In this document: positions 63,856 through 64,000 of the stretch, piece after piece
Layout of the letters: each line of letters starts with the position of its first letter
How positions within the stretch are numbered: position 1 is the stretch's first letter
Assembly: GCF_016651105.1 (NCBI RefSeq)
Contig: NZ_JAEKEL010000001.1
Span: 1,071,001-1,135,000 of the forward strand
Reading direction: 5' to 3'
From: Pseudomonas sp. TH15
GTDB lineage: Bacteria > Pseudomonadota > Gammaproteobacteria > Pseudomonadales > Pseudomonadaceae
DNA length: 64,000 bases
Made by a program: the position numbers and the translations under genes
The notes under the pieces: model-generated
Database searches by the model: none
What the model was told of the DNA's origin: nothing
The model's input: the letters and a program-made list of their open reading frames with translations, nothing else

Positions 63856-64000
63856 CTTCCGGCGCAGTCGAAACGGAAAACTCCTTGGTAAACAAAGAGT
63901 TATGCAGTTTTCGGCAGCGAGTTGCTTCAGGTCATCGAAGCCCAGAAGGAGTTGGTAGAGCGGTGTTGTGTGGCTCTATTAACGGTTCGATCTTCTCGGT
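63856..64000 (+). other. Leader of the presumed rRNA operon (continues off the window)
   Basis: 145 bases with no open frame, including ATGCAGTTTTCGGCAGCG and a GGCTCTATTAACGG stretch resembling pseudomonad rRNA leader DNA. It is cut off by the window edge. The assignment is inferred from the promoter. Confidence 0.45.

Overview
This window is chromosomal DNA of a Pseudomonas, most likely of the P. fluorescens complex. The evidence is gene content and order: dgcH–EEP nuclease–dsbA–cc4–cytochrome c5–engB–ersA–polA, then znuA/zur-znuCB, metNIQ, the aa3 oxidase operon with its assembly factors, trpI/trpBA, pntAa-pntAb-pntB and gcdR/gcdHG. High GC, Pseudomonas-style start sites and several families of REP inverted repeats in the gaps agree with this. 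No phage, insertion sequence, CRISPR array or tRNA gene was seen. The last 150 bases look like a stable-RNA (probably rRNA operon) promoter and leader.

Layout. 1–5.8 kb: a partial lipoprotein, the diguanylate cyclase DgcH, an EEP-family hydrolase, DsbA, two c-type cytochromes and EngB. 5.8–6.1 kb: a 132-nt small RNA that matches ErsA in position, promoter type, length and terminator. 6.1–10.3 kb: polA, DUF2782 and thrB. 10.4–14.2 kb: zinc uptake (znuA divergent from zur-znuC-znuB) and a lipoprotein. 14.3–19.3 kb: KatE catalase and the methionine importer. 19.4–28.5 kb: the complete cytochrome aa3 oxidase locus on the minus strand (coxB, coxA, ctaG, ctaE, SURF1, a small assembly-type membrane protein, ctaA, ctaB, sco). 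Inside it, between coxA and ctaG, lies a 42-bp tandem repeat array that is open in frame. 28.8–33.3 kb: an unknown protein, a SulP transporter, beta-carbonic anhydrase and a radical SAM protein behind a LexA box. 33.3–37.2 kb: a three-subunit membrane sugar-acid/alcohol dehydrogenase. 37.5–47.3 kb: small enzymes and lipoproteins (phosphatase, PrlC, gamma-carbonic anhydrase, HAD phosphatase, aminopeptidase, OsmC, luciferase-like oxidoreductase, dodecin, DUF883). 47.3–50.9 kb: trpI/trpBA and an RcnB-like protein. 51–55 kb: a DUF4105 protein, three DUF2388 paralogues and two DUF1127 proteins. 55.2–59.8 kb: an acetyl-CoA hydrolase/transferase and the NAD(P) transhydrogenase. 60.2–63.7 kb: the glutaryl-CoA catabolic pair and its regulator.

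Most genes are housekeeping and well understood. The points most worth attention are: (1) the 42-bp/21-bp repeat array, which forms a possible 204-residue heptad His-repeat protein overlapping both coxA and ctaG by a few bases; (2) ErsA under an AlgU/sigma-22-type promoter; (3) a near-perfect LexA box in front of the radical SAM gene; (4) repeated GTACAG/CTGTAC motifs upstream of both DUF1127 genes and again near 60.15 kb; (5) the DUF4105–DUF2388 cluster; (6) twin CTATATAGAAGG palindromes just before the presumed rRNA promoter. All family names come from recognising motifs by eye; no database search was run.
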